From Reticulomyxa filosa (taxonomy: Eukaryota; Foraminifera; Reticulomyxidae), in contig ASPP01005011.1 of the NCBI GenBank assembly GCA_000512085.1, positions 1 through 20,146 of the forward strand: a DNA stretch of 20,146 bases. Reading direction: 5' to 3'. Both the position numbers and the translations under genes were made by a program. Position 1 is the stretch's first letter; the number at the start of each line of letters is the position of its first letter. The notes below the pieces were generated by a model. The model was not told the origin of the DNA. It saw only the letters and a list, made by a program, of their open reading frames with translations, and searched no databases. Positions 10,460 through 20,146 of the stretch are shown here, in pieces.

Positions 10460-11934
10460 ATGAGTAAAAAGAAAGCGGAGCGCAAAGTGTGCGGCTGCCA
10501 AGCGACCGCACATTCGCTGTTGACGAACTGTCTAAACTGTGGCAACATTGTGTGTGTAGTGGAAGCGAATAATCCATGCAGTTACTGTGGGAAAGAATTG
10601 AATGTGAAGCGACAATCAAAAGCCCTTTCCTCGACATCAGATGGCGATCTGAATAAAGCGATGGAATTGAAGGATCGATTGTTGCGCTACGGAGTGGAGA
10701 AGAAGACGACAAGGATAGTGGACGATAGTGGCGATTTTTATGAGAACGACGCGGACAACATTTGGCTATCGCAGCTGGAGCGACAACGAGCACGCGAGAA
10801 GCAAAAAGAGAACGAAGAGAAGATGAACCAATCGCGAGCAGATGTGTCAGTCGAAATTGCGCTGGACATAGGAAGAGGGACAATTGAGACGATCGAAGAT
10901 AAAACGCCTAAGTACATCACCGTGGCTAAGCCTGAGACCACGGAAGAGAGGACCAAAGAAGTGCAATCCTATTATCAGTCGAATATGACCGGACGCGCCA
11001 GTGAGGTGTATGCGAGTCTTCAAAAGCTAATGCGAAGCGAAAGTGCCGCAATTGCGAACACTCAAAAACAAAAGCAACAACGAAATCACGACGTCGCCGC
11101 CGATGATGACGAGGATGCAAACAATCCCGATAACGGACTTGATCATGGCAAACACGAACATGGATCCGAATTTCACCGACTTCAAGATGCCCCCTATTTT
11201 GAGCAGGCCGACGAACAAGAAGAAGATGATAATGCTACAACAAGTGATAACAAAACTCGGCCCATGAAAAAAGTTGCTGATGAAGATGGAAATGAAGAAA
11301 AAAAGAAAAATGAGGAGGATAATGCGCCAGCTCAAAATATTGGATTGGCCATGAGTGATATTGTCCCCACTAAAAAGAGGAGGAAACGGGGCGCCACTTC
11401 CTCCACGCGGTCCAAATATTATGGCAATGAGAAGGACGAAGGGGTTTGCTTGTCCATGCATCAACCCTGGGCCAGCTTGCTCGTGTGCGGGATCAAACGC
11501 ATTGAGGGGCGCAGTTGGAACACTCAGTATCGCGGACGGTTGTGGATTCGCCTCGGCAAGACGACAACCCATCCTTTTGAAATTGAAGAAATCGAAAAAC
11601 GTACATGGAAGTTTATAATAAATCCAAGTCGGCCATACCCTTTCCCAAAGACTATCCTTGCAGTGCTGTGCTGGGTTGCGTTGACTTGGTCGAATGCTTG
11701 TCGAATGAAGAATATACGGAACAGTATGTCAACACTAGCTTATCCAAAGAACTCAACACCTCTGCTTTTTGCTTCATTGTTGAACGGCCTATGAAGTTGC
11801 TACTCCCCAGTGCTATCACCGGGGATCACAAACTCTTCAAAATCCCTTCTCAAAGAATTCAAGCTTTAGCTCAAGGACTTCGCCCTGTCTCCGCTGAATG
11901 GCAAAATGCTTCGGCTCCAAAGCCGAACAAATAA
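10460..11934 (+). CDS. TRIP4: ASC-1 / TRIP4-like protein (C2HC5 zinc finger plus ASCH domain), one frame break
   Basis: ASC-1 (TRIP4) is a transcription coactivator and part of a complex acting on collided ribosomes and alkylation damage in animals. The N-terminal zinc finger is clear: Cys11, 13, 24, 27, 32, 40 and 43 with His18, in the family pattern CGCQAT...NCLNCGNIVC...PCSYCG. A charged, low-complexity middle follows (Asp/Glu/Asn/Lys, with a KKRRKR basic patch). The ASCH domain begins at CLSMHQPWASLL and continues through GIKRIEGRSW and RGRLWI. Frame is then lost at the A5 run 11595-11599; one added A continues as EKTYMEVYNKSKS, then FPKDYP and VLGCVDLVECL, to TAA at 11932-11934. With that base the gene encodes 491 aa. 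Without it, the frame ends at 11794 and cuts the ASCH domain. The start at 10460 places the zinc finger at the very N-terminus, so the region preceding it in human TRIP4 is missing. Confidence 0.9.
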
Positions 11935-12707
11935 TTGTTTTCGCTACAGTAAGCGAATCTCGTTAGAGAAGGCAAATGGAAGAGAAAGGATAAGATGGAG
12001 AATGGCTTGTGCTGTTCACGCACTTCAATTCATTAATTTCACTTAAAGAAATATCCAAATCGCGTGCTTTTTTTTATCTTGCTTTTGGCTTTGCAGCAAT
12101 TAATATCGTGCTAGAAAAATAGTGAAACGTATTTTGTTTTAATATTTTTAGAGTGCCGCCCACATAAAACGCCTTTTTCGAAATGAAATTGCATTTCCTA
12201 ACACTTTCTTTTAAGAAAAACATATAAATGGAATAGAAAATTTAAACATTTACAAATTTCACTTTTTTTTCAACCAAAAACTTGAAAATATAATAGTTCT
12301 GAAAAAAAATTGTAAGTGATTTAAAAGATTTCCCAATTATCCAGAGGATTTTTATCTGACGAAAATCTTTTTTTGTCGTATACATCAATAAAAAAACTTT
12401 ATGTTTCATACAACATTTATTTGAAAAGGACGCTTTTTAATGAATGAAGAAAAACAGTGCCCAATTCATTTTAAGCCTCATGTTAAGGCCGACATTGTTC
12501 ACATCGTCACAAAAAAATTGACAAAACACAATCTTATGTCTTTTTAGTTTCACACAATTGACACTTTAAAAGGAATGAAGAGGCTACAAACAAAACATTA
12601 AAAAACCGTGATTATATATTATGTTGTTGTTATCCCTCCTATGATTATTTATTTAAAAAATGCCTGTATACCATTTATATTGTATTTTGAGTATACATGA
12701 GCAGTTT
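11935..12707. other. Intergenic between convergent genes
   Basis: AT-rich 3' flanks of the ASC-1 gene (plus) and the Ubl membrane gene (minus). A plus-strand AATAAA lies at 12387-12392. A minus-strand AATAAA lies at 12653-12648, about 55 nt past the Ubl gene stop and well placed as its poly(A) signal. Nothing else was recognised. Confidence 0.45.
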
Positions 12708-13644
12708 TCAAAACATTCCTACTCGATTTAAAATCAAAATTTGATCGCGTTGTTGTGGTTCCAAGAGTGGAATAGCTTTGTACAATTGGATGACACATCT
12801 CAAAACAAACAGTTCAATAAAAATCATTAACACGAACAAAATGACAGAGACGACATTTTGCCCATACCAATAGATGAAAAACGCTCGTGCGGCAATTTCC
12901 AATACCAAACAAATTATGTAAGCTCCCAAATAAGTGCGTCTCAACATTTTGGCGCCATAATAACCCGCCAACGCTAACGCTGCAACCAAAAAGAATATAA
13001 TTGACAAAGTCAATCCAAACAAAATCAAAAATATGAAATCCATTATCGCAAATATACGAACAAATCGACACAATTTCACAAGTTGTAGCACATTCAGGTC
13101 ATGATGTAAATGGGCATGATGCATCGGTATTGGATCGGCCATCCCTTCACCATTACCAGCATCATACATGTACGGGTTCACACCAACATTATTCCTATTT
13201 AAAAAAATTTTTTCTAACTTTCCGATGTCATTTTTGCTTTTTAAAGAAAAAATCAATTTTACGTATACTTTTTTTTAATGTTTATCTCCCTTTTTTTCAT
13301 TAAAAAAAAAATCAAAACTGAGACATATTTACGACGACATCAGGATTGGGATTATAATTGGGAGGCGGTATGCTATTTATCGGTCGAACAACCATGTGTA
13401 ACGTGGATTGATCCACTATACCGTAATTAGTCAATGAGTTAGTGTCAATTTTAAGCTCTTGAGCTCTATAAATTAATCGCTGTCGCTCTGGGATTACATT
13501 TCGTTCTCGTTCTATTGCTTGTTTTAAATCTCCCACGGTTGCTGTTGGCGCAATTTGAACCGTAAATGTCGTTCCGTCTAATTGCTTAATTGTCACTGTT
13601 ATTGAAACAACATCTGCTGCTATTATTTCACCGTTTGTATCCAT
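12708..13644 (-). CDS. Ubiquitin-like domain protein with a C-terminal multi-pass membrane region
   Basis: Exon 1 starts at 13644 and ends at 13319 or 13325; exon 2 is 13194-12708 after the acceptor TTTAAATAG. Either donor keeps phase, giving 270 or 268 residues. Residues ~14-90 form a ubiquitin-like fold: VSITVTIKQLDGTTF, TVGDLKQAIE, IPERQRLIYRAQEL, then STLHMVVR. A short Pro/Asn and His-rich linker follows. Exon 2 then has about four hydrophobic segments, including FIFLILFGLTLSII, FFLVAALALAGYYG, AYIICLVLEIAARAFFIYW and VVSVILFVLMIFIELFV, so the protein should sit in an internal membrane with the Ubl in the cytosol. The layout recalls HERPUD, TMUB and DSC-type ER-associated degradation factors, but the membrane part is not clearly any of these. 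It lacks a C-terminal Gly-Gly, so it is not a conjugated modifier. Confidence 0.85.
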
Positions 13645-14568
13645 TTCTGCGACTTTCTGAAGTGTTATTTATTTATTTGTTCGCTTCAGTACTCTTGAAA
13701 ATATAGTCGTTGTTAGATACCTTCGAAATCAGCCAAAAACTTTCACTTTATCTTTCAAATCAATTTTAAAAAATTAAAAAAACGACAGAACCTTGTCTTT
13801 TTTTTGCTTCTATGTTTTTTCAGTTCAAGTTTAGTTTTCTCTTGATCATAATTAATACACTCGTACTCTACAATTAGGTTACTCCGTTTTAACACACTCT
13901 TCTACCAAAAATTAAACTCAAGCGCTAAAAATGCAATAAAGCAACATCCAGTTTTAAATTTTTTTGATAACAGCTTCGTTCAATATTTCCAATTTTCATA
14001 TACAACATACCTTATATTTTAAAAAATTGCTGTTGTCTATAATAACAATGCGTAATTAGCTTTTATTTTATTTTGCAATTTGAAACTTTTTTTAAACTAG
14101 TTTTGAATCTTACAAAAATTCCCTTTTTAGAATTTTTAAAATAAAAATACAAAAAAACAGCTTGTTTTTTTTAGGTTCAATTATATTAAAAAATGTTTAT
14201 TTTTGGTATTGATAATTTTTTTATTATTCGACCACAGGAGCAAGATTAATTTTTTTGTGCTGAGTGTTAACGAAACGTCATATTTTTATTTTTTTCGCCA
14301 TGAAGATATTTGACTTCATTCACATTAAATTAAAGTTCGAACCAAAAAACCAAACCCATCGAACAAACAAAAAAACAAATAATAAAAACAGAAAGCAGAG
14401 GAATAAAATAAAAAAGCAAAACAAACAATGTACTATTTTTCACATTGGCTGTCCAATTTCAACAACTTTTCAACAACATAAAAAAAAACCAAACCAAAAT
14501 ACACCCATCCACCACGTTATGCTTTTAAATTTTATTTGTTTTAATTGTCCACCCCTAAAGGTCGCTTT
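13645..14568. other. Intergenic: Ubl gene upstream region and Hook 3' flank
   Basis: Very AT-rich, with no supported gene; the open frame at 14264-14590 is Lys/Asn-rich low-complexity sequence. A minus-strand AATAAA at 14536-14531 lies about 33 nt past the Hook stop and is a good poly(A) signal candidate. A patch at 14515-14565 resembles 1205-1240 next to Hook relic A, so the duplication included some 3' flank. Confidence 0.5.
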
Positions 14569-17255
14569 TCACACATTGTTTCCAAAGTAATTTTTTGACT
14601 GTTGTAAACGCGTTCTGGAAACATCTTGTTGAAGTTTGTTTTGATTGGAAGCAGCAGCCATGGCATAAGTATTGGACAAAGAACTGCGATATGAGTTCAA
14701 GTTCAAGTTGCTGGCACTATTACTGTTTCCAAATTCCAAATTTTTCCAATCGTAGCTTTTTGGTTTGAGATCATCCGTTGTGTAAAATTGAGGAATATTT
14801 TCCTTTCCTTTGCGCGATGTCATCAGTTCAAATGAATTTCTTACCCCTCGATTGCCATTCAAATCGAGATTTTTGTGGAGCAATCCAAGTTTATCATCGC
14901 TATTCAAATTCATATTTCCACTTTGTACCGTCTTTTCCAAAGCCAGTCCATAAAATGCGTTGCTCACGCCTAACAACTCGCGTTGATAACTTTCGTGTGT
15001 CAACTTTTTTTCCTCTTGGAGCTGTTCCGCCAACAAACAAGACATTTTGTATCACTAAGTATTGCATTTACTATACATATACAAACTTTTCAAATGAAAC
15101 TAAACTTCTTGGACTTGCTGACGAAGACTTTCAATGTAGCCTTTATGCAATTCGCAATCGTTGGTCTTTTGCGCGTGCAACTGCTCCAAAGCGGAATGAT
15201 ACTCTTTCAACTTTTTCTTTTGATCAGTGGAAAATTGCGTGATTGCATCAATTTGTTTTTGCAATTCGTCACACTTTTTGCAGTCTAATCCTCGATACGA
15301 CGGCAGTTTCAGTTTTTCTTTCAACTCGGTTAGTTCCTTCAGCGCGTCTTGGTATTATTTTGCGTTTGCGTACACAGACGTTTTTGAACGTGCAGTTCGT
15401 CCAACACTTCCTGCAAAGTGTCGCCACTGCGTTGACTGTTTCCAACACCGCGAATCTTGTAATCCATCAATTGTTGTTTGTATTGTTCCGCTTGTTCCTA
15501 ACAACGTTATATGTGTTATTTGTTGATTCAAAAAAAAAAATATTTGTATGTATTATGTACATAAAATTATTTACAACTAACTTTTAATTGCGGAATTTGT
15601 TTTAATTGACATTTCAATTCAAAGTTTTCGTTAAAAAGTTGATCATTTCGGAATTTCTGGTTTTCGAGTTCTTTCGTTTGCGCACTGGTGGCCAAGTCGT
15701 CTTGGGGGTACTTTTTAAACTGCATGTCGTACGATTTCAACCGATTTAATTGGAGCTTGGTCATTTCCAATTCCTCTCGGTACTGTCGGATTTGCGTATC
15801 ATGCAGCGATCCCAGTTGCGCCAACTCTTTCGTCAACTTATCGTTTTCGCTTCGCAAGCTGCGAATTGTCGTTTCATAGTTTTTCATTTCCTTACAAAAC
15901 GAGGTGCTTTGTTCTTCCAACAGCGCTATTTTCCCCACGTAGTCTTTCTGTTTTAAAAAAAAAAAAAACAGCATTAAAAAAAAAATTTATTGTTAATAAT
16001 AAAACCGATGAAAAACACACATAAAAAAAAAAAAAACGTATACTTTTTTTTCAAAAAAAATAAAAAAAAAAATTAAACAAAACTTCTTTTCTTTGAAATT
16101 CTTGGGTCATGTTGTTTCGCACACGATCTTCTAAAAACTTGTACTCATCTTTAATTCGAGTGTTTTCCGTGGCCAATTGTTTGCACTCGGTTTGATAACG
16201 CGACAGGTCGTTTTGCAAATTAAGATTCTCTTGTTCCAACTGTCGAATCAAGTCTTTGTTAGAATCCAAAAGGTATTGGCTACTCGTGCTGTACATGTCA
16301 TTGGTCAGCTTGCCAACGCCACGACTTTGTGGAGGAGACATGAGCAACTGATTGCCACTGCTGCCGTTGCCATTGGTATCAAATGCACGAAACTCAAACG
16401 TCGCGTCGTTGCCTTGGTTGCTATTGCCGTTGCTGTTTAACATCGATCGCGTATATCGTGGCATAACTGGACTTTGCATTGCTATTCTCCGCGTTTTGTC
16501 ATACTTCCGAGCTGAAAATTGCAGGAACGAATGTTGCGAGTCGTTCAACTTGTTTGAATTGTTATTGTTCATATTTGTGTTGCCATTTGCATTGTTATTA
16601 TTGTTTCCATTTTTTATGGCAATCGGAGTTGATAATGAGTCATTCCCAATATCGGCGTTTGGATCCACAAACCCATTTTGCCGTGTCAACTCGTCCAACA
16701 GCTGCACTAAAAACATTTGGTCCGATGCGTCCAATTTCAACATTTTTTCCACGGCTTCTTCCCTGTTATCGGACTTTATCGCTGCCAATAACACTACTTC
16801 CATTAGTGATACAAAATCTATTCCGGAGTTATTTGTTGGTGTGTTTGGGTATTTTATTTTGTTAGTTGCTCTTTATTATTGGATATTGACATTGATACTT
16901 TTTTTTTTTAAAAAAAAAAATTTTTACATACCTTTTAGGTTGTCGGCCAAATGCCAGCGCTGCCGGCTCAATCGTGTCTTTGAAAAACAGATCGTCGTTT
17001 AAAACGTCAGTATAAAAACGTTCCAATGCTCCCTTTAGCTGCTTCATGTTACTTATTTTTGCAAAACCACTGTGCGGTGTCAACGCAATGCTTCCAAGGT
17101 CAAAATGCTTCGGTGACAAAATCGCTAAAAATTTGAAAAAATAGCACACCGTCTGACAGTTCTTCCAGACTTTTGATTTGTGTTGATGTCAACCCGAATA
17201 GGTTCATCCATCTCACCATTACTTCACAAATTCGTTCATCGCTAAATTTAGACAT
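14569..17255 (-). CDS. Hook-family dynein adaptor, five exons, with several single-base frame breaks
   Basis: Hook proteins link dynein to endosomal cargo. Proposed minus-strand exons are 17255-16932, 16817-16084, 15947-15582, 15497-15106 (or 15101) and about 15054-14569, for about 770 aa. The N-terminal Hook domain is recognisable: LEELSDGVLFFQI, LSPKHFDLGSI, ISNMKQLKGALERFY and LADNLKDFVSLMEVVLLAAI, matching the family order including the NLKxxL and LGCAV-like positions. Exon 2 then has an Asn-rich insert, and exons 2-4 are long coiled coil. The C-terminal VSNAFYGLALEK resembles the family's VSAWYNMGM segment. Frame is kept only if one base is removed near 17127-17131 (AILSPKHF) and near 16949-16951 (LADNLK), and one added near 15353-15357 (YQDALKEL). 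The exon 4/5 join also seems to need one more base in the A4 run at 15044-15047. These may be sequence errors or early decay. Two clearly dead partial copies flank the gene. Confidence 0.8.
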
Positions 17256-17419
17256 CTTGGCAGCTAGAAATTGGACCTGATGTTTTCAACTTTTTGGTTC
17301 TTTTTGAAGAAAAGACCTTCCGAGGGTTGAGTCAAAAAAACTTCATCAGCAGCTGATTTGTAATTATTATTTTCTTAATGCAATCAAATAATCTTTTCCA
17401 AAAAAATGCATTTAAAAGT
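17256..17419. promoter_or_regulatory. Upstream region of the Hook gene
   Basis: This short AT-rich interval lies between the proposed Hook start and the decayed segment beginning near 17420. It must contain part of the Hook leader or promoter. No specific element was recognised. Confidence 0.3.
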
Positions 17420-17870
17420 AGATTGCTGCCATTCTCTTATGACAATATTAGTATCTGAAGACAAATAAAAAAATTGAAAAAATATTTTTGGTGTGAAAAA
17501 AAATGTTTGAAATGTATTCGAAATTGTGAAAATTGGAAACATTTGAAAGACTTGAACAACGAAGTGAAATTTGTAATAGTGTTAAAGTCAACATTTCGAG
17601 CAGTAACAAGAGCTGGAAGGGGCAAAGACTGAATATTTGTGGACAGCAGACGCTTTTAAATATTTTTTTCAGCGAGTTTGGAGCACATTTTACAATATAA
17701 TTTCATATATTGATGACAAAAAAAGTTTGAATATTGAAAAGAGCAAGTCACACAATAAAAAACTAAACTAACAGAAAAAGGACGTATTTTAAATGGCAAA
17801 TTCGACAATTTTTGATTTTTTTTTGAAATGGTCAAAGATATTATTTTCTGACAAACAATAAATTGGGAAC
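17420..17870 (-). pseudogene. Relic 'X', second copy (same orientation as the copy at 397)
   Basis: Similarity to the left copy is clearest at 17625-17715 against 620-730: ATATTTGTGGACAGC / ATATTTGTGGATAAC, then TTTCAAATATTT-like sequence and a shared CACATTTTAC...CATTTCATA block. It weakens on both sides; around 17795-17860 short patches such as CGACAATTTTTG and a CTGAC-AAACA block recur. The minus strand holds two short open stretches (17886-17656 and 17625-17437) split by stops. Like the left copy, it precedes a Hook relic, but a foreign stretch intervenes here. Confidence 0.5.
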
Positions 17871-17879
17871 GATTTATCT

Positions 17880-18230
17880 TCATCATGTATGTAGGGCAAG
17901 TCCCTATTATAAGTATCCAAACGTCAAGGGAACGGAGGAATCCCCAGTATGCTAAACTTTCTCAACAAACTTACTTCTTACTTTCCTTGCTTTTCTTTTG
18001 TTATCTTGTTTTATTATTTAAATTTATTTCGTTTTACGAAAATCCTATTCTTTTCTTAGTAAATACGTTTCGTATTACAGTTAGTGTACCAATACTATCA
18101 GCAGACGTCCCACATGTAAATCATTTAACAGCATCATTTAACATATACTTTGCATTACATTCATTTCAAGTATTTTACAAATATCTTTGTCGAACATGAT
18201 AAAATAAAGTGTTTTATTTGAAAAAAAAAA
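17880..18230 (+). other. Insertion with a 104-codon open frame and A-rich end
   Basis: Relative to the left composite unit, about 350 extra bases interrupt the order X relic to Hook relic here. They contain an open frame at 17885-18199 (MYVGQVPIISIQ..., ending FYKYLCRT) that is hydrophobic and AT-rich, then AAATAAAG motifs and an A-rich tract at 18220-18230. I recognise no family. It may be a retrotransposed or organelle-derived fragment, or simply fortuitous. The coding status is doubtful. Confidence 0.3.
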
Positions 18231-18284
18231 ATAAAGTATACAAAAAGATAGGACATTTGATCATACTGGTGGTATGGTATATTT

Positions 18285-19495
18285 CAAACGTGATTGTTAG
18301 CTACAACACCACAGTTGGAGCTCCGCCAGTACAACACAATATGTATATTTACTGCATGAATAACTAAATATATTTTGACGAAATATTATATATATTTGTT
18401 ATTAATACTATATCTACAATTTGTATTGAATAAACGAAAATCAAATGTAGTGTTATTGTCATTATTAATTACATTTGAGTAGATACTTTTGTTGGTTATA
18501 CATTCATGTTTCTACTTTGCAATATCATTTTCAAATTATGTCAATAAAATCAATTGATCAAAACTCGTGTTCATAACTTTCGTATGTTCATTTTTTTTTC
18601 TATATTGAAAATATTTATTATACAATAAAACAAATCATTTTATATACAGTAGGTTGCAAAGAAAACTGAACGCCTAAAACGATATTCTATGATGATAATT
18701 GATTTTCTCAATGAAAAATCAATTATCATCATAGGATATCGTTTTAGACTTTCAGTTTTCTTTGCAACATACTGTAATTACGTAAATATTTTCAAATGAA
18801 ATTAAACTATTGTAATTGATGAAATATACTTTCAATATATTATTTATTTACTTTACAACAATTGTTCATTCGATTGTGAATATGTACCAACGCGAAAACA
18901 TAGATTTTCGTATAAAATCGAGTGCTTAGTTTAATTTGTTTTACAGTCCAATACTAATTATGATAAAGCAGTTTCAGTTTTTCTTGCAATTAGTCTCTAA
19001 ATTTTTTTGCGTATATCAATGGGACATTAGTATTGCCACTTCATTTACTGTTTCCAATACAAATTTTCAATTGTATTGCTATAATTTTTCATAATAACAT
19101 TATACATATTATTTATTGAATAAAAAAATATTTTTACAAAATATTATTTAAACGAACTTTTAATTGAAATATCAATTGAAGCAAATACTTCAATAAAAAG
19201 TCTTCGTTAAAAATATTTATCCGTTTTGGAATTTGATTCTTTCGATTTTATTCGTTTGCACAATAATATCAAAGTCGTATTGTGATTTTAACATATTCAA
19301 TATTATCTTGTTTATTTTCAATTCATATCAATAATGTTCGATTTTTGAATCAACACAACAGTATATAAGCTTTGATAACTTTTTCGTTAATTCTTCATTT
19401 TAGCTTTTTAATATACAAATTGTTGTTTTATAATTTTTCAATATAACTTGCATCGATATTTTTTTCGCAACGTACTCTTTCTATTAACAAAAAAA
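18285..19495 (-). pseudogene. Decayed partial copy of the Hook gene (exons 3-5 plus 3' flank), copy C
   Basis: Ordered matches to the intact-looking Hook gene are visible: 18500-18590 with 14910-15010 (CAATAAAATCAATTG, TCATAACTTTCGT), 18785-18835 with 15080-15130 (TTTTCAAATGAAATTAAACT / TTTTCAAATGAAACTAAACT), 18960-18990 with 15300-15325 (GCAGTTTCAGTTTTTCTT), and 19150-19330 with 15580-15780 (CTTTTAATTG, TTTCAATT, TCTTCGTTAAAAA, TTTTGGAATTT, CTTTCGATTTTATTCGTTTGCAC, TCAAAGTCGT). It is more AT-rich and more decayed than copy A, full of stops, retains intron sequence, and ends near the same exon 3 border. It also shares 3' flank with copy A (18288-18355). A MITE interrupts it. Confidence 0.8.
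18647..18774. mobile_element. Palindromic MITE with Tc1/mariner-type ends
   Basis: The element is 128 bp and consists almost entirely of two inverted arms of about 60 bases with only about four mismatches, separated by a few bases. Both ends begin CAGTA, followed by G or T and then GTTGCAAAGAAAACTGAA. A TA dinucleotide flanks each end (18645-18646 and 18775-18776), the target duplication expected of the Tc1/mariner superfamily. It has no coding capacity, so it is a non-autonomous foldback-type element. It sits in the decayed last intron of Hook relic C; copy A and the Hook gene lack it at the matching place. Confidence 0.93.
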
Positions 19496-19539
19496 CAAAC
19501 TGATTGTCGTTCAAAAAGTTTGTATAAAATGTTTCTTTA

Positions 19540-19850
19540 GTTTCTTCATGTGATCCAAAACTATCAAATTATTTGAAAGTGTCTGTTTTCCAAAAATATT
19601 CGGTCTTCGTGCTCTTTTATTCCAAAGGCTGCATTTTCCTTTGAATCTGTTTCAATCATTGTTACGTCTTGAGACTAGGTACTTGCAAATTTTGTACTTT
19701 GTTTTCAGTCCACAAAGTTTCCATGGCAGAAAATGATACAGTATCTAAAGAGATGTTGAATTGTTGACTTTGGATTCAAATGTTAGCCTTTACGTTCACT
19801 AAGGTACAAAAAAAAGGGGAAACGCTGCTGACTTTAACACAAAAGTATTT
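19540..19850 (+). pseudogene. Relic 'X', third copy, inverted relative to the other two
   Basis: Read on the plus strand, this segment matches the minus strand of about 700-397 over its whole length and in order: ATGTGATCCAAAAC, TATTTGAAAGTGTCTGTT (against TATTTGAAAGAGTATGTT), TTCGTGCTCTT, AATCTGTTTCAATCATT (against AATCTGTTCTAATCATT), TTTCCATGGCAG, CTTTGGATTCAAATG, ACGTTCACTAAG and finally CTTTAACAC. Substitutions and indels are frequent and no long frame survives. It directly follows the end of Hook relic C, so unit C is bounded by X sequences in opposite orientation. Confidence 0.7.
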
Positions 19851-20146
19851 ATAAAAATTTTTTTGTTGAACCAAAGACAAAAATTTCTTTGATTAAATCT
19901 TGTTTTTGTTTTATCTTATTTCTGAGATGTTGGTATTTTGATATGTGCGTAGTGTATGCTTGGAAATGAAATTTTTTTTTTACATTAGTCTGATGTCTGT
20001 AAAGTAAACACTAAAAAAAGCAAAGAGTGACATAGCAATACATATAACTACGTTACAGTTGACTTTTTCCCTCTTCAGCCATTTTTTTTTCCAAAAGAGC
20101 AAATTAATTGAATATAAATTTTTAGTAATTTTTCAATAGTTGCTCA
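19851..20146. other. AT-rich sequence to window end
   Basis: No gene or repeat could be supported in the last 296 bases. Confidence 0.4.

Noticed and set aside
14264-14590. 108-codon plus-strand open frame next to the Hook 3' end
   Set aside because: Lys/Asn/Gln-rich translation of A-rich intergenic DNA; it overlaps the Hook 3' end and poly(A) signal.
16352-17002. 216-codon plus-strand open frame opposite Hook exons 1-2
   Set aside because: Antisense shadow of the Hook coding sequence; the Phe/Leu-rich composition is that of reversed Asn/Lys/Glu codons.
17112-17148. A 25-nt mini-intron in Hook exon 1 (GTGTGC...TTTTTAG) as the explanation of the frame change
   Set aside because: It would delete the conserved VLFFQI segment of the Hook domain, whereas a one-base homopolymer change keeps it.

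Overview
The window looks like nuclear DNA of a unicellular eukaryote. Intergenic DNA is AT-rich with long A/T homopolymers. The recognisable genes are eukaryotic families (MINDY deubiquitinase, ASC-1/TRIP4, Hook dynein adaptor, Ubl membrane protein), broken by roughly 65-220 nt introns with mostly GT-AG ends. The proteins carry Asn-, Gln- and Lys-rich low-complexity stretches. I see no rRNA, tRNA, CRISPR or prokaryotic signals. The style (short T-rich introns, Asn-rich insertions) is compatible with a rhizarian or foraminiferan such as Reticulomyxa, but this is an impression and not a demonstration.

Layout: (1) 3-140 is the 3' end of a plus-strand gene. (2) 397-2140 holds decayed sequence: an unidentified relic ('X') followed by a relic of the 3' half of a Hook gene. 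(3) 2910-5364, minus strand, is a seven-exon MINDY-type deubiquitinase. (4) 5925-8118, plus strand, is a disordered Asn-rich protein, divergent from MINDY. (5) 9007-9647, plus strand, is a two-exon hydrophobic Ala-rich protein with an internal duplication. (6) 10460-11934, plus strand, is ASC-1/TRIP4. (7) 12708-13644, minus strand, is a ubiquitin-like, multi-pass membrane protein. (8) 14569-17255, minus strand, is a five-exon Hook-family gene. (9) 17420-19850 is a second decayed unit: X relic, a foreign insertion, a Hook 3' relic with a palindromic Tc1/mariner-like MITE inside it, then an inverted X relic.

Several genes concern ubiquitin or trafficking (MINDY, Ubl membrane protein, Hook, the transcription/ribosome-associated ASC-1), but a eukaryotic neighbourhood like this does not imply an operon or shared pathway. 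The two most notable points are the repeated composite 'X + Hook 3' half' unit, found twice in the same order and orientation on either side of the intact-looking Hook gene, and a set of single-base frame breaks, several of them in A/T runs, in otherwise well-conserved genes. The breaks are most simply homopolymer errors, but in the Hook gene they could be early decay.
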